Part shown: piece after piece, positions 44,360 through 51,191 of the stretch
Layout of the letters: every line of letters begins with the position of its first letter
Position numbering within the stretch: the first letter of the stretch is position 1
Notes under the pieces: generated by a model
The model's input: only the letters and a program-made list of their open reading frames with translations
What the model was told of the DNA's origin: nothing
Databases searched by the model: none
NCBI RefSeq assembly: GCF_004634425.1
Contig: NZ_SBJL01000001.1
Span: 35,001 to 99,000, forward strand
Length of the DNA: 64,000 nucleotides
Reading direction: 5' to 3'
DNA from: Vitreimonas flagellata
GTDB lineage: Bacteria > Pseudomonadota > Alphaproteobacteria > Caulobacterales > Aquidulcibacteraceae
Made by a program: the position numbers and the translations under genes

Positions 44360-45092
44360 CGAGTGCGCTCAGCGTGGTGAGGTGCGCGCACCTCGTGCGC
44401 ACCCTGCGATCATCGCGCGTACCTCGTATTTGCGCCAGTGATTGCAAGCGATTGGCGAAGGTGGTGGGGTTCTCTTTATCTTGCCTTCCACCCCACCACT
44501 TTCCAAACCTGCTTCACACTCACCATCAATCACGGAAACTCACGACATCATCTTTCGCGATAGTCGGGGCGGGTGGGCGGGTGTTGCGCCAGGGATCAAA
44601 GCCCAAAGGGCCGAGACAAAGACTCGGTTCACGCGAGCCCGGTCGACGGCAAAGCCGTCGAGGCGCCCAAACTACGCACCATCAGCATAAGCAAGAGCTG
44701 ACGATGGACGCACATGTGCGGCGCGTCAGCGAGGGTGGGCGGGTGGGCCAAACGCAAGCGATGCGGGCTGCTCTTGGCGGCCTCCGTGTCTAGAGAGAAG
44801 TCGAGCGCCAGCGCGCCTCGCAAAATTTCGTCGATCTAGGCGGCGATTGGGTTTGCGCCCGGTTGCTGTTGGTTCAAGACGAGCCGTTAACGACTCCGGT
44901 CGGCGAATCGAATCAAACTTCATTGCGAGCCCGATGCGTGTGGCTTTGCGGTGATGGCCGGCAATCCGCCGATACATTACTGCGGCGATACGATCTCGCG
45001 TGTTTCGCACAACAAGAGAATGAGCCGGACCAAGCGTTGCGCCTTCAGCGCGGGCTCACCATCTCCCCCTCGATACCCTAACGGAAAGCCCA
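44360..45092. other. Noncoding 0.7-kb region with candidate oriT structures
   Basis: No convincing gene. It holds a 16-bp palindrome GAGGTGCGCGCACCTC (44379-44394), a 10-bp perfect inverted repeat GTGGTGGGGT / ACCCCACCAC with 19-nt spacing (44461-44470, 44490-44499), a short hairpin CGACGGC-aaa-GCCGTCG (44644-44660), and two copies of GGTGGGCGGGT (near 44570 and 44735). The repeats lie directly before the relaxase gene, where oriT is usually found. The last ~300 nt before the CBASS operon show no other clear feature. Confidence 0.5.
44461..44499. repeat. Inverted repeat, candidate oriT recognition site
   Basis: Ten-base perfect arms GTGGTGGGGT and ACCCCACCAC separated by 19 nt, extendable by three or four pairs with a G-T wobble. 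It is about 100 nt upstream of the relaxase start. Inverted repeats next to the nic site are the usual binding sites of relaxases. The nic site itself is not identified. Confidence 0.45.
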
Positions 45093-46301
45093 ATGGCCGA
45101 CGATCTCTTCCCCCTCACGACCGCCAAGGACGAAGCCGAAATCCTGCTCATGGACGTGGCGGACAAAATCCAGCTCACGCCCACCCAGCACAGCGAAGCC
45201 GAGCGCAACTATCATGCGCTGGCGGACTGGGTCGATGGTGCGGGCTCGGTGCTGCAGGGCAAGGTGCTCGACGTCTATCCCTCCGGCAGCTTCGCGATCG
45301 GCGCGCCGATCCTCGGCAAGATCAAGAGCCAACAGCATGACCTTGACGCTGTCATTCCGCTCGCGCTGTCGCCGACGGCCGATCCCAAGAGTGTGCTCGA
45401 ATTGCTGGAGCAGGCGATCAAGCGCGAGGAGGGCACGCGCTATCACGACAAGACCAGGCGCAATTCGCGCTGCGTGACCGTGACGTATGACGACGGGCGC
45501 AGCGTCGATCTGATGCCGGTGGTGCGTTTGCCCGGCACGCCGGAGAAGGTCTCGACCCTCTTCCATTGGAAGGCCGACGCGGGCGAGAGCTACCACAAGC
45601 AAGTCAACCCGAAGGGTTTCGCCGATTATTTCCTGGCGCGTGTGCGCGTCAGCGTGTTGTTCGAGAAAGCCTATGCGCGCCGCCGACTCGTCACCAAAGC
45701 CGATGCGAAGCCGCTGCCTGCGCTAATCCCGCTCGACCAGAAGGCGCCGCGGATCGTGGCGCTGCAATTGATCAAACGCAAACGCGACATTGCCTATCGC
45801 CGGGCCGAATTCAACGGCGTGCGCAAGCCGCCTTCCGTGGTGTTGGCCGCCATGGCGCTCGATGCGGTGGTGGCGTCCGACTATCTCGTCGACGAAGTGA
45901 TCGCGGTGGCGACGACGATCCGTGATGCGATCCGGGCCGAGAGCGCGTTCGGACGGGTTTTGCAGGTCGCGAACCCTGCGTGGACGCCCGACATCTTCAC
46001 TGATCGCTGGCCGAAAACCGTCGCCGTGCAGGACATGTTCGCGCGCGAACTCGACGGTCTGATCAAGGACATGCAGCGCCTCGCGCGAGAATATTTGACC
46101 GCCTATGAGCGCATCGAAATCCTGAAGCGTCACTTCGGTGAAACCGCCGCCAACCACGCGGTTGATCGCCTGGGTGAGATCTATGAGGCCCAGCGCGCGC
46201 AAGGGCGCACGCGCGTCGGCGCCGGTGGCGCGGTCACGCTGGCGCCATCGGGCGCGGAAGCGCTCACCAAGCGTACGCCGTTCGGAGGCGATCGCGATTA
46301 G
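45093..46301 (+). CDS. CBASS CD-NTase (cyclic oligonucleotide synthase)
   Basis: 402-aa nucleotidyltransferase. The pol-beta signature is DVYPSGSFAIGAPI followed by QHDLDAVIPL (Asp83 and Asp85) and a third metal ligand in GRSVDLMPVV (Asp139). These residues bind Mg and ATP/GTP in CD-NTases, which make cyclic di- or trinucleotides on phage infection. Together with the E2-like gene (stop/start overlap TAGTG) and the phospholipase gene, it forms a three-gene CBASS operon. Nucleotide specificity cannot be read from the sequence. Confidence 0.88.
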   Translation: MADDLFPLTTAKDEAEILLMDVADKIQLTPTQHSEAERNYHALADWVDGAGSVLQGKVLDVYPSGSFAIGAPILGKIKSQQHDLDAVIPLALSPTADPKSVLELLEQAIKREEGTRYHDKTRRNSRCVTVTYDDGRSVDLMPVVRLPGTPEKVSTLFHWKADAGESYHKQVNPKGFADYFLARVRVSVLFEKAYARRRLVTKADAKPLPALIPLDQKAPRIVALQLIKRKRDIAYRRAEFNGVRKPPSVVLAAMALDAVVASDYLVDEVIAVATTIRDAIRAESAFGRVLQVANPAWTPDIFTDRWPKTVAVQDMFARELDGLIKDMQRLAREYLTAYERIEILKRHFGETAANHAVDRLGEIYEAQRAQGRTRVGAGGAVTLAPSGAEALTKRTPFGGDRD

Positions 46302-46828
46302 TGCTCTGGCTACCCGAACAGAATGATCGGCTGCATGCGCGCTTTGCCGGCTTCCGCACTCTGCTGCTCGAACCGCGCCGGGCGATCTGGGAAGGCGTGC
46401 TCAAGCCGACGTCGCAAGCCTACGACGTTCGCGTCGATTTCGAGCTCCCCGCCCATTTCGCGCTCAACGCCACCACCTATCAATATTATCCACGCGTCTA
46501 TGTGCTGCGCCCGGAACTCGAAGAGCATCCGGACTACGAATTGGGGCCGATCCCGCACGTTTGGTGGGACCGGCGCTATCGGCGCCAGCCCAATCTGTGC
46601 TTGTTTCGGCCGCTGAAAAATGAATGGTCTTGGGATGACGCCATTGCGGACACGACGCTGCCCGACGCCAGCGAATGGCTCTTCTTCTATGAGTTTTGGT
46701 TGGCGACCGGGCGCTGGCGCGGCGGCGGTGAACACGCCGGCGATCCGCTGAAGAGCAATGACAACACCGAAACGCTCAGCAGGGACGCTCTTTCGGCCGC
46801 GGGAACAGCTGCCCTGGCCGGCCGGTGA
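46301..46828 (+). CDS. CBASS E2-like conjugating protein (short type II)
   Basis: 175 aa. The segment HFALNATTYQYYPRVYVLRPEL is followed by HVWWDRRYRRQPNLCLFRP, with the single candidate catalytic Cys100, and EWLFFYEFWLATGRWRGGGEH. This is the pattern of stand-alone bacterial E2-like proteins in short type II CBASS. These conjugate to, or prime, the CD-NTase through its C-terminus. No E1 or Cap3-type protease gene is present. The start is a GTG overlapping the CD-NTase stop by one base, with GGAGG upstream. Confidence 0.82.
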   Translation: MLWLPEQNDRLHARFAGFRTLLLEPRRAIWEGVLKPTSQAYDVRVDFELPAHFALNATTYQYYPRVYVLRPELEEHPDYELGPIPHVWWDRRYRRQPNLCLFRPLKNEWSWDDAIADTTLPDASEWLFFYEFWLATGRWRGGGEHAGDPLKSNDNTETLSRDALSAAGTAALAGR

Positions 46829-47819
46829 GCCGTTCCGCATCCTTTCGATCGACGGCGGCGGCATCAAGGGCATCCTGCCCGCCGCGCTCTTGGCGAGGAT
46901 CGAAGAAGAGATAACTCGCGGCGTTCCCGCGGGGCGTTACTTCGACATGATCGCCGGCACATCGACTGGGGGCATAATCGCGTTGGCGCTGGGCTTCGGT
47001 TTGCCCGCCAGCACCGTCCACAAGATCTATGTCGACCAAGGCGCGGAAATCTTTCCTCGCAGGACCGCCCGCTCTCCGATCTTGCGAGGATTGCAGCTTG
47101 CTTGGCGTGCGCTCAACGATCTCCACCGCTATCGCTATGACGCCGACGCGCTCGAACGTGCGCTTTCAGGCGCATTCGGCGCCGCCATGCTTGGGCAGTG
47201 TGAGCGCCGCCTCGTGGTGCCGGCGTTCGACTGGAACACGGAAGTGTTTCTCTTCAAGACGCCGCATCATCCGGATTATAAACTGGATTGGCCGAACCCG
47301 TTGGTGACGGTCGCTCGGGCCACGTCTGCCGCGCCCACCTATTTCCGCGCCTTCAAAGGCGCCGATCGGCGTTTTCTCGATGGCGGCGTCTGGGCCAACA
47401 ACCCGATCATGTGCGCCCTGGTCGATGCGCTTGCGTGTTATGACGTCGAGCGCCGCGCCATCGAGATCCTATCGATTGGCTGCGCCGACGATGAATATGT
47501 CATGAGCTCAGCGCACGAGACCGGCGGGCTTTGGGCTTGGCGGAAGATCTTCTCCGCTGCCGCTCAGCTGCAGAGCCAGAATGCAATCGGCCAGGCGCGC
47601 TTGCTCATCGGTGGCGACCGCGTGCATCGCCTCGACGGCCGCGCGCCGCGCCCCATCGAGATGGACGACTATGAGAGCGCGGCCGAGCTGTTGCCGGCAT
47701 TGGCCCAAACCTTGTTCGACGACAATCGCGCAATGCTTCAGCGTTTCTTCGGTTCGGAGCGGCCAGCCTTCCAAGCGTGGCACGGCCCACGCGCCCCCGC
47801 GCCGGACGTGCGCGCCTAG
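46758..47819 (+). CDS. capV: CBASS effector: patatin-like phospholipase (CapV type)
   Basis: 353 aa. ILSIDGGGIKGILPAALLARIEEE gives the oxyanion GGGxxG, MIAGTSTGGIIALALG the nucleophile Ser69, and RRFLDGGVWANNP the Asp208 of the Ser-Asp dyad. CapV proteins are switched on by the cyclic nucleotide and degrade the inner membrane, killing the infected cell. The gene starts 71 nt before the end of the E2-like gene, so their expression is coupled. Gene order cdn-E2-capV differs from the capV-first order of the classic V. cholerae system. Confidence 0.87.
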   Translation: MTTPKRSAGTLFRPREQLPWPAGEPFRILSIDGGGIKGILPAALLARIEEEITRGVPAGRYFDMIAGTSTGGIIALALGFGLPASTVHKIYVDQGAEIFPRRTARSPILRGLQLAWRALNDLHRYRYDADALERALSGAFGAAMLGQCERRLVVPAFDWNTEVFLFKTPHHPDYKLDWPNPLVTVARATSAAPTYFRAFKGADRRFLDGGVWANNPIMCALVDALACYDVERRAIEILSIGCADDEYVMSSAHETGGLWAWRKIFSAAAQLQSQNAIGQARLLIGGDRVHRLDGRAPRPIEMDDYESAAELLPALAQTLFDDNRAMLQRFFGSERPAFQAWHGPRAPAPDVRA

Positions 47820-48323
47820 ATCGCGCGCCACGCGCCCTCGATTAGTTCCACCGACGTTGGTCCCCAATAGCGTCCGTCGAAGCTGTCAGGCGTATCACCC
47901 AGCAAGAACACTTCGTCGCGCAATGTGCGGCAGCCCGTCCAAGTCGGCAGCGTACGCCCCGCTGAATCCTGGACAGCGCGGCGAACACGCCGTTCGCCGT
48001 TGACCATCACAACATCGGCGTCTGCACAAACGGTGTCGCCTTCCATGGCGGCAACGCGCTTGATGAAACGATCAATTGAGATCGGTGAAGTTGCGCAACC
48101 GCGCGTAACGCGCCGCGACATCGACTGCGCGCACAGTCACGCTTGCGCCGCGCACAGGCGCCCCGCTGTCACGGGCATAAAAGCCGCGCGGGATCGAAGG
48201 GCTCGGATTGTAGATGATGACGTCGGGCACGATGTCGATGCTGACAATCACGATTGCCACTAAACCTGCGGCGAGAAAGAGCCATGTCTGGACATCGAGG
48301 TTTGCCCGCACCGCAAACTCCAA
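47816..48323 (-). pseudogene. TraF-like S26 signal peptidase, frameshifted
   Basis: Two open pieces in different frames together match the intact TraF at 53198. The first part (about 48323-48075) has the membrane anchor, the catalytic Ser region NPSPSIPRGFYA and ends VTVRAVDVAARYARLRNFTDLN. The second (about 48072-47816) starts DRFIKRVAAMEGD with the catalytic Lys and ends GDTPDSFDGRYWGP. One extra T near 48075 (AATTGATCG instead of the expected AATGATCG) explains the break. It is either a recent pseudogene or an assembly error. TraF would mature a pilin or relaxase-associated protein. Confidence 0.8.
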
Positions 48324-48445
48324 GGCAACGGCCGCCGCTGGTGGGAGATGCGGCGGCCGTTACGGCTGGCGAGGGCTCGGCATGTCGGGTTCGAGCCGCC
48401 GGGGGATTCAATTACCGGCGTAGCAGAAGACGGAGAAGTTCCGTT

Positions 48446-49423
48446 TCACCCCGGCAGCGCTGGCACGTCACTCGTCGCATCCTCACGACAACTGACCGGC
48501 AATGGCCCCGCCTGCGCGATGAGCCAATCCACCGCGGCCTGCGCCTTGGCGCCTGCCGCCAGAAACGCCCGCGGCTCGTCGCGCAACAGCTCCAACCAAC
48601 TGGCGATGTAGCTCGCGTGGTCCTCGAGATGGAAAGGCGCCAGGCCCGCCATCGCGCCAAGAAGAGCTGAGCCAAATTCGGCGCACAGTTCTTCGCGCGC
48701 CCGCGACTTTCGGTCGGTGGCATAACCGTCGAGGCGATCAAGCCGACTCTTATGACCGGTGAAATGCACGCTCTCGTGCAACAAGGTCGCGGCCCAATGC
48801 TCTTCAGACAAGAACGCTTCGTGCGCCGGCATATGCACGAAGTCGGTCACCGGCGCGTAGCACGCCATCGAGCCACCGATGCGGACCTGTACGCCGGCAC
48901 GCGCGGTCCATCGTTCGATGGCGCCAGGCTCCGCAGCCACGGGTGCGGTTTCCACGCCGAAGCCATCGGGCAGTGCATCGATCTGATTGACATTGAACAC
49001 ATAAAAAAGCTTCAGAAAACGATAGCTGCGCGTAGCATCGCCATTGTCGTCAGCGGAAGCGTCGCCGGCGTCCCTCTGCTTCGGTTTGGCTTGGCCATAA
49101 AAGATGACCGGGCACGCCTTTTCGCCCTTGCGCACATGTCCGCCCAGTTCGAGCGCCTGGCGAAACGTGAGCCAGGTGCGCTTGGAATAACCATGCGCAA
49201 TCTGCGCCGCCCATAACAGCATCACATTGGCGCCGCGATAGGGGGCGCCCGTCGATCGTAAGGGCAGGCCAGGCGTCAACGCCAACGCCTTGGCGTGATC
49301 CCAAGGCGCGCGCCACGGCATCACGCCGCGTTCGAGCATGTAGGAGATTTCTGCTGTGACGTGCGCCAGCGCGTCAAATGCTGTGCGCTTCGGTTGCGCT
49401 TTCAATTGAGCCGAGCGTTTCAT
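48446..49423 (-). CDS. ardC: ArdC-type antirestriction protein
   Basis: 325 aa. The N-terminal ssDNA-binding domain (RTAFDALAHVTAEISYMLERGVMPWRAPWD to GGHVRKGEKACPVIFYGQ) is followed by a metallopeptidase-like domain with AATLLHESVHFTGH (HExxH) and EELCAEFGSALLGAMAG. ArdC-family proteins protect incoming DNA from restriction. The ATG at 49423 has CGGAGC upstream. The neighbouring ssb, with its own terminator, and the hairpin region upstream suggest early expression in a new host. Confidence 0.9.
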   Translation of the reverse strand: MKRSAQLKAQPKRTAFDALAHVTAEISYMLERGVMPWRAPWDHAKALALTPGLPLRSTGAPYRGANVMLLWAAQIAHGYSKRTWLTFRQALELGGHVRKGEKACPVIFYGQAKPKQRDAGDASADDNGDATRSYRFLKLFYVFNVNQIDALPDGFGVETAPVAAEPGAIERWTARAGVQVRIGGSMACYAPVTDFVHMPAHEAFLSEEHWAATLLHESVHFTGHKSRLDRLDGYATDRKSRAREELCAEFGSALLGAMAGLAPFHLEDHASYIASWLELLRDEPRAFLAAGAKAQAAVDWLIAQAGPLPVSCREDATSDVPALPG

Positions 49424-49445
49424 CGGTTCGCTCCGAATGAATGCG

Positions 49446-49467
49446 CCCACGCGCGTCAGCGCGTGGG
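49446..49467. other. Hairpin in the ardC leader
   Basis: Nine-base perfect stem CCCACGCGC / GCGCGTGGG with loop GTCA, between the ssb terminator and the ardC start. It could be a leader structure affecting ardC expression. No T-run follows on either side. Confidence 0.4.
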
Positions 49468-49474
49468 GGCTTGG

Positions 49475-49501
49475 AAAAAAAGGCGCCGCGTGGGCGGCGC
49501 C
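49475..49501 (-). terminator. Rho-independent terminator after the ssb-like gene
   Basis: On the minus strand an 8-bp perfect stem GGCGCCGC / GCGGCGCC with a 4-nt loop is followed by seven T. It lies 16 nt past the ssb stop codon and so separates ssb from ardC; ardC would then need readthrough or its own promoter. Confidence 0.85.
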
Positions 49502-49516
49502 GAGTGAAAAGAGGCG

Positions 49517-49879
49517 TTAGGCAGCCGCGTCAGCGGCGCTCTCGGCCTTGGACATCGCCGAGGCGGTCTTGGCTTTGGGCCGCGACAGACGCTGGTAGCG
49601 GGTAATCTCGAATGTGTTGTCGTAGATCTTCTGCTCGCCTTTGAGCCAGACGGTCGGAACGATGCGGCCTTCGAAGGTGACGCTGTCGCCCTTGTCGAGC
49701 TGGGTCAGCATCTCGGCGTTCAGATCAGCGTCAAACGAGACGCAGCGAAGCCATTCGGTCTTGGTGTATTGGCCGTCGCGGCCTTCGGCCAAACGGTCTG
49801 CGGCGATCGAGATGCGGAGCGTCTTGGCTTTCAGTTCTTCGATCTTGCCGATGCGGCCCTGAGCGGTGAAGCGGAACAT
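49517..49879 (-). CDS. Single-stranded DNA-binding protein-like (OB fold)
   Basis: 120 aa, starting at an ATG with AGGAGAG upstream. MFRFTAQGRIGKIEELKAKTLRISIAADR and WLRCVSFDADLNAEMLTQLDKGDSVTFEGRIVPTVW fit the SSB/OB-fold layout. The C-terminal tail is short, Ala-rich and lacks the acidic DDDIPF tip. It probably coats single-stranded element DNA. The open frame upstream is not coding. Confidence 0.78.
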   Translation of the reverse strand: MFRFTAQGRIGKIEELKAKTLRISIAADRLAEGRDGQYTKTEWLRCVSFDADLNAEMLTQLDKGDSVTFEGRIVPTVWLKGEQKIYDNTFEITRYQRLSRPKAKTASAMSKAESAADAAA

Positions 49880-49952
49880 GGGTGTCTCTCCTGTTCGCCG
49901 GTAGCTCCGGCGAGAAGCGCCGCGGGGCTCTCCCGCGATGGGGCCGTGGGCT

Positions 49953-50034
49953 GCATGCGGGTAAGAGGGCGCTTGCAAGGGGTCGCGGGTACCGCGACCG
50001 GAGGCTTGCCCCTTGCAAGCGACCGCCCGCATGC
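49953..50034. repeat. Large nested inverted repeat upstream of ssb
   Basis: Outer arms GCATGCGGG / CCCGCATGC (49953-49961, 50026-50034), middle arms CGCTTGCAAGGGG / CCCCTTGCAAGCG (49970-49982, 50009-50021), and an internal hairpin GGTCGCGG-gta-CCGCGACC (49981-49999). In total this is an ~82-nt structure with 30 paired positions. It lies about 75 nt upstream of the ssb start. It could be a single-strand promoter, a replication or transfer origin, or a regulator site. Confidence 0.8.
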
Positions 50035-50245
50035 GAAGACGAGGACCAATGAGCGAGAGGCCTCGTGGTGTGTTGTCGGACCGAAGACGCGGGAGAGGCG
50101 CGTGCATTCGCTGCGAAGGGCCAACAGCAGAGGCGGAGTGTGGGAACTGATGCGGCGCCGCATCGGCGCCGGTTATCCGCCGGTTTGGCGCCGCCCGACT
50201 CCGCGTCGATGGCCTATAGTGGCGAAGGTCAAGGAGGCGGGAAGC

Positions 50246-50953
50246 GTGCTCAAGCTTGAAGTCGATGGTGCTGAGGTGAAACGCTTGCGCTCAAGCCGTG
50301 AGCGCAGCGCAACGCAGAAGGAGTTTGCGCACGAAGTGGGGATTAGTGAGCGGCGGCTCCGAGAGATTGAGAACGCAAAGGGATTGATCGCTGTCGACGT
50401 TGTCGATCGACTAGCACGAGCTCTGAGCGTGCCGCGGACGCAACTTTGCGCTTCTGCTCCGGCGCCGGCCTCGGCGATGCCGTCAAAACCTCCTAAGAAG
50501 GATCGTTTCTCCCCGCGCTTTGACACCGGCATCGCCGAAATGGTCGAGGATGAGGCCGTTTTGATGGACGCCGCATCGAAGGCTCAGGTCGTCCTCTTGC
50601 AGATCAAGGTCCGGCTTACCGAAGAGACTCAAGGCTACATCACCGAACTCTACGAACTGGCTTCGAGCCTGAGCTGGAGCGGGAGCAACCGCGCGCTGCT
50701 GCAAACGGATGGGGAGCTGCCCATTCGCCGGCGGCTCCGTGAACTGCTCGCCCTTCTCAAGGGCAACGACGTTTGGGTCTATAAAACCGACAACATCAAA
50801 ATGCTGCCGGAGCGCCACGAGATTCCGGCTCAGCCAGATCCGTTCAACGGCGAGCTCCAGCTCATTTTGGCCGCCGGGCCGCCTGGCGAGTACGGTGAAA
50901 CTTCGATCCACGTCGATATCGACGCCGGTCAGCCGCGCATGATCCGCTATTGA
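50246..50953 (+). CDS. XRE family transcriptional regulator
   Basis: 235 aa from a GTG placed 8 nt after AAGGAGG. The N-terminal HTH is VKRLRSSRERSATQKEFAHEVGISERRLREIENAKGLIAVDVVDRLARAL. The C-terminal ~150 residues (DRFSPRFDTGIAEMVEDEAVLMDAASKAQVVLL... ) form a helical domain with no known family. It lies divergent from ssb/ardC, across the big inverted repeat, and may control the element. Confidence 0.82.
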   Translation: MLKLEVDGAEVKRLRSSRERSATQKEFAHEVGISERRLREIENAKGLIAVDVVDRLARALSVPRTQLCASAPAPASAMPSKPPKKDRFSPRFDTGIAEMVEDEAVLMDAASKAQVVLLQIKVRLTEETQGYITELYELASSLSWSGSNRALLQTDGELPIRRRLRELLALLKGNDVWVYKTDNIKMLPERHEIPAQPDPFNGELQLILAAGPPGEYGETSIHVDIDAGQPRMIRY

Positions 50954-50974
50954 GGGCGAACGCCGCCGGGCGGC

Positions 50975-51033
50975 GCGTTAAGGTTTGATTCCAGACTCAG
51001 TCCCAATCTCACGGCCTGAGGTCTCCTTAACGC
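50975..51033 (+). promoter_or_regulatory. Structured RNA leader ahead of the Lys/Ala peptide gene
   Basis: Outer helix GCGTTAAGG / CCTTAACGC (50975-50983, 51025-51033) and inner helix AGACTCAG / CTGAgGTCT, stacked on one side. This gives a 59-nt stem-loop directly upstream of the peptide gene. It may be a leader element or the 5' part of a small RNA. Confidence 0.5.
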
Positions 51034-51056
51034 CTCGACACGCTGGAGCATCACGC

Positions 51057-51119
51057 ATGGCGAAGAAAGCCAAGAAAGCCAAAGCCGCGCCGAAGAAGGC
51101 CGCGAAAAAGAAGAAGTAA
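51057..51119 (+). CDS. 20-aa Lys/Ala-rich microprotein
   Basis: ATG-led frame of 20 codons plus stop: MAKKAKKAKAAPKKAAKKKK, twelve Lys, six Ala, one Pro and the initial Met. It has a GGAG 8 nt upstream, a structured leader before it and a strong terminator just after it, so the unit looks deliberately expressed. The composition is like the DNA-binding tails of histone H1 or chlamydial Hc1-like proteins, so nucleic acid binding is a reasonable guess. Confidence 0.6.
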   Translation: MAKKAKKAKAAPKKAAKKKK

Positions 51120-51145
51120 GGACGTCCCCACGTCCGAACGACATT

Positions 51146-51186
51146 GCGCCGCCACAGGTTTGAATTCCTGGGGCGGCGCTTTGTTT
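51146..51186 (+). terminator. Strong terminator after the microprotein gene
   Basis: GCGCCGCCACAGG pairs with CCTGGGGCGGCGC (12 of 13 positions) around an 8-nt loop TTTGAATT, followed by TTTGTTT. It ends the microprotein transcript and lies at the convergent end of the parB gene. Confidence 0.85.
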
Positions 51187-51191
51187 GCCCA

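Noticed and set aside
44399-44406. RP4-type nic site
   Set aside because: CACCCTGC is one base off the core motif, but such an 8-mer is common by chance in this GC-rich DNA; kept only as a part of the oriT hypothesis.
44644-44660. Hairpin CGACGGC-aaa-GCCGTCG as a terminator
   Set aside because: No T-run follows on either strand and no gene ends there.
51146-51186. att copy of the tRNA-Val end (CACAGGTTTGAATTCCTG resembles a T-arm)
   Set aside because: The likeness is limited to CAGGTT and CCTG; the segment folds as a terminator and lacks the acceptor end.
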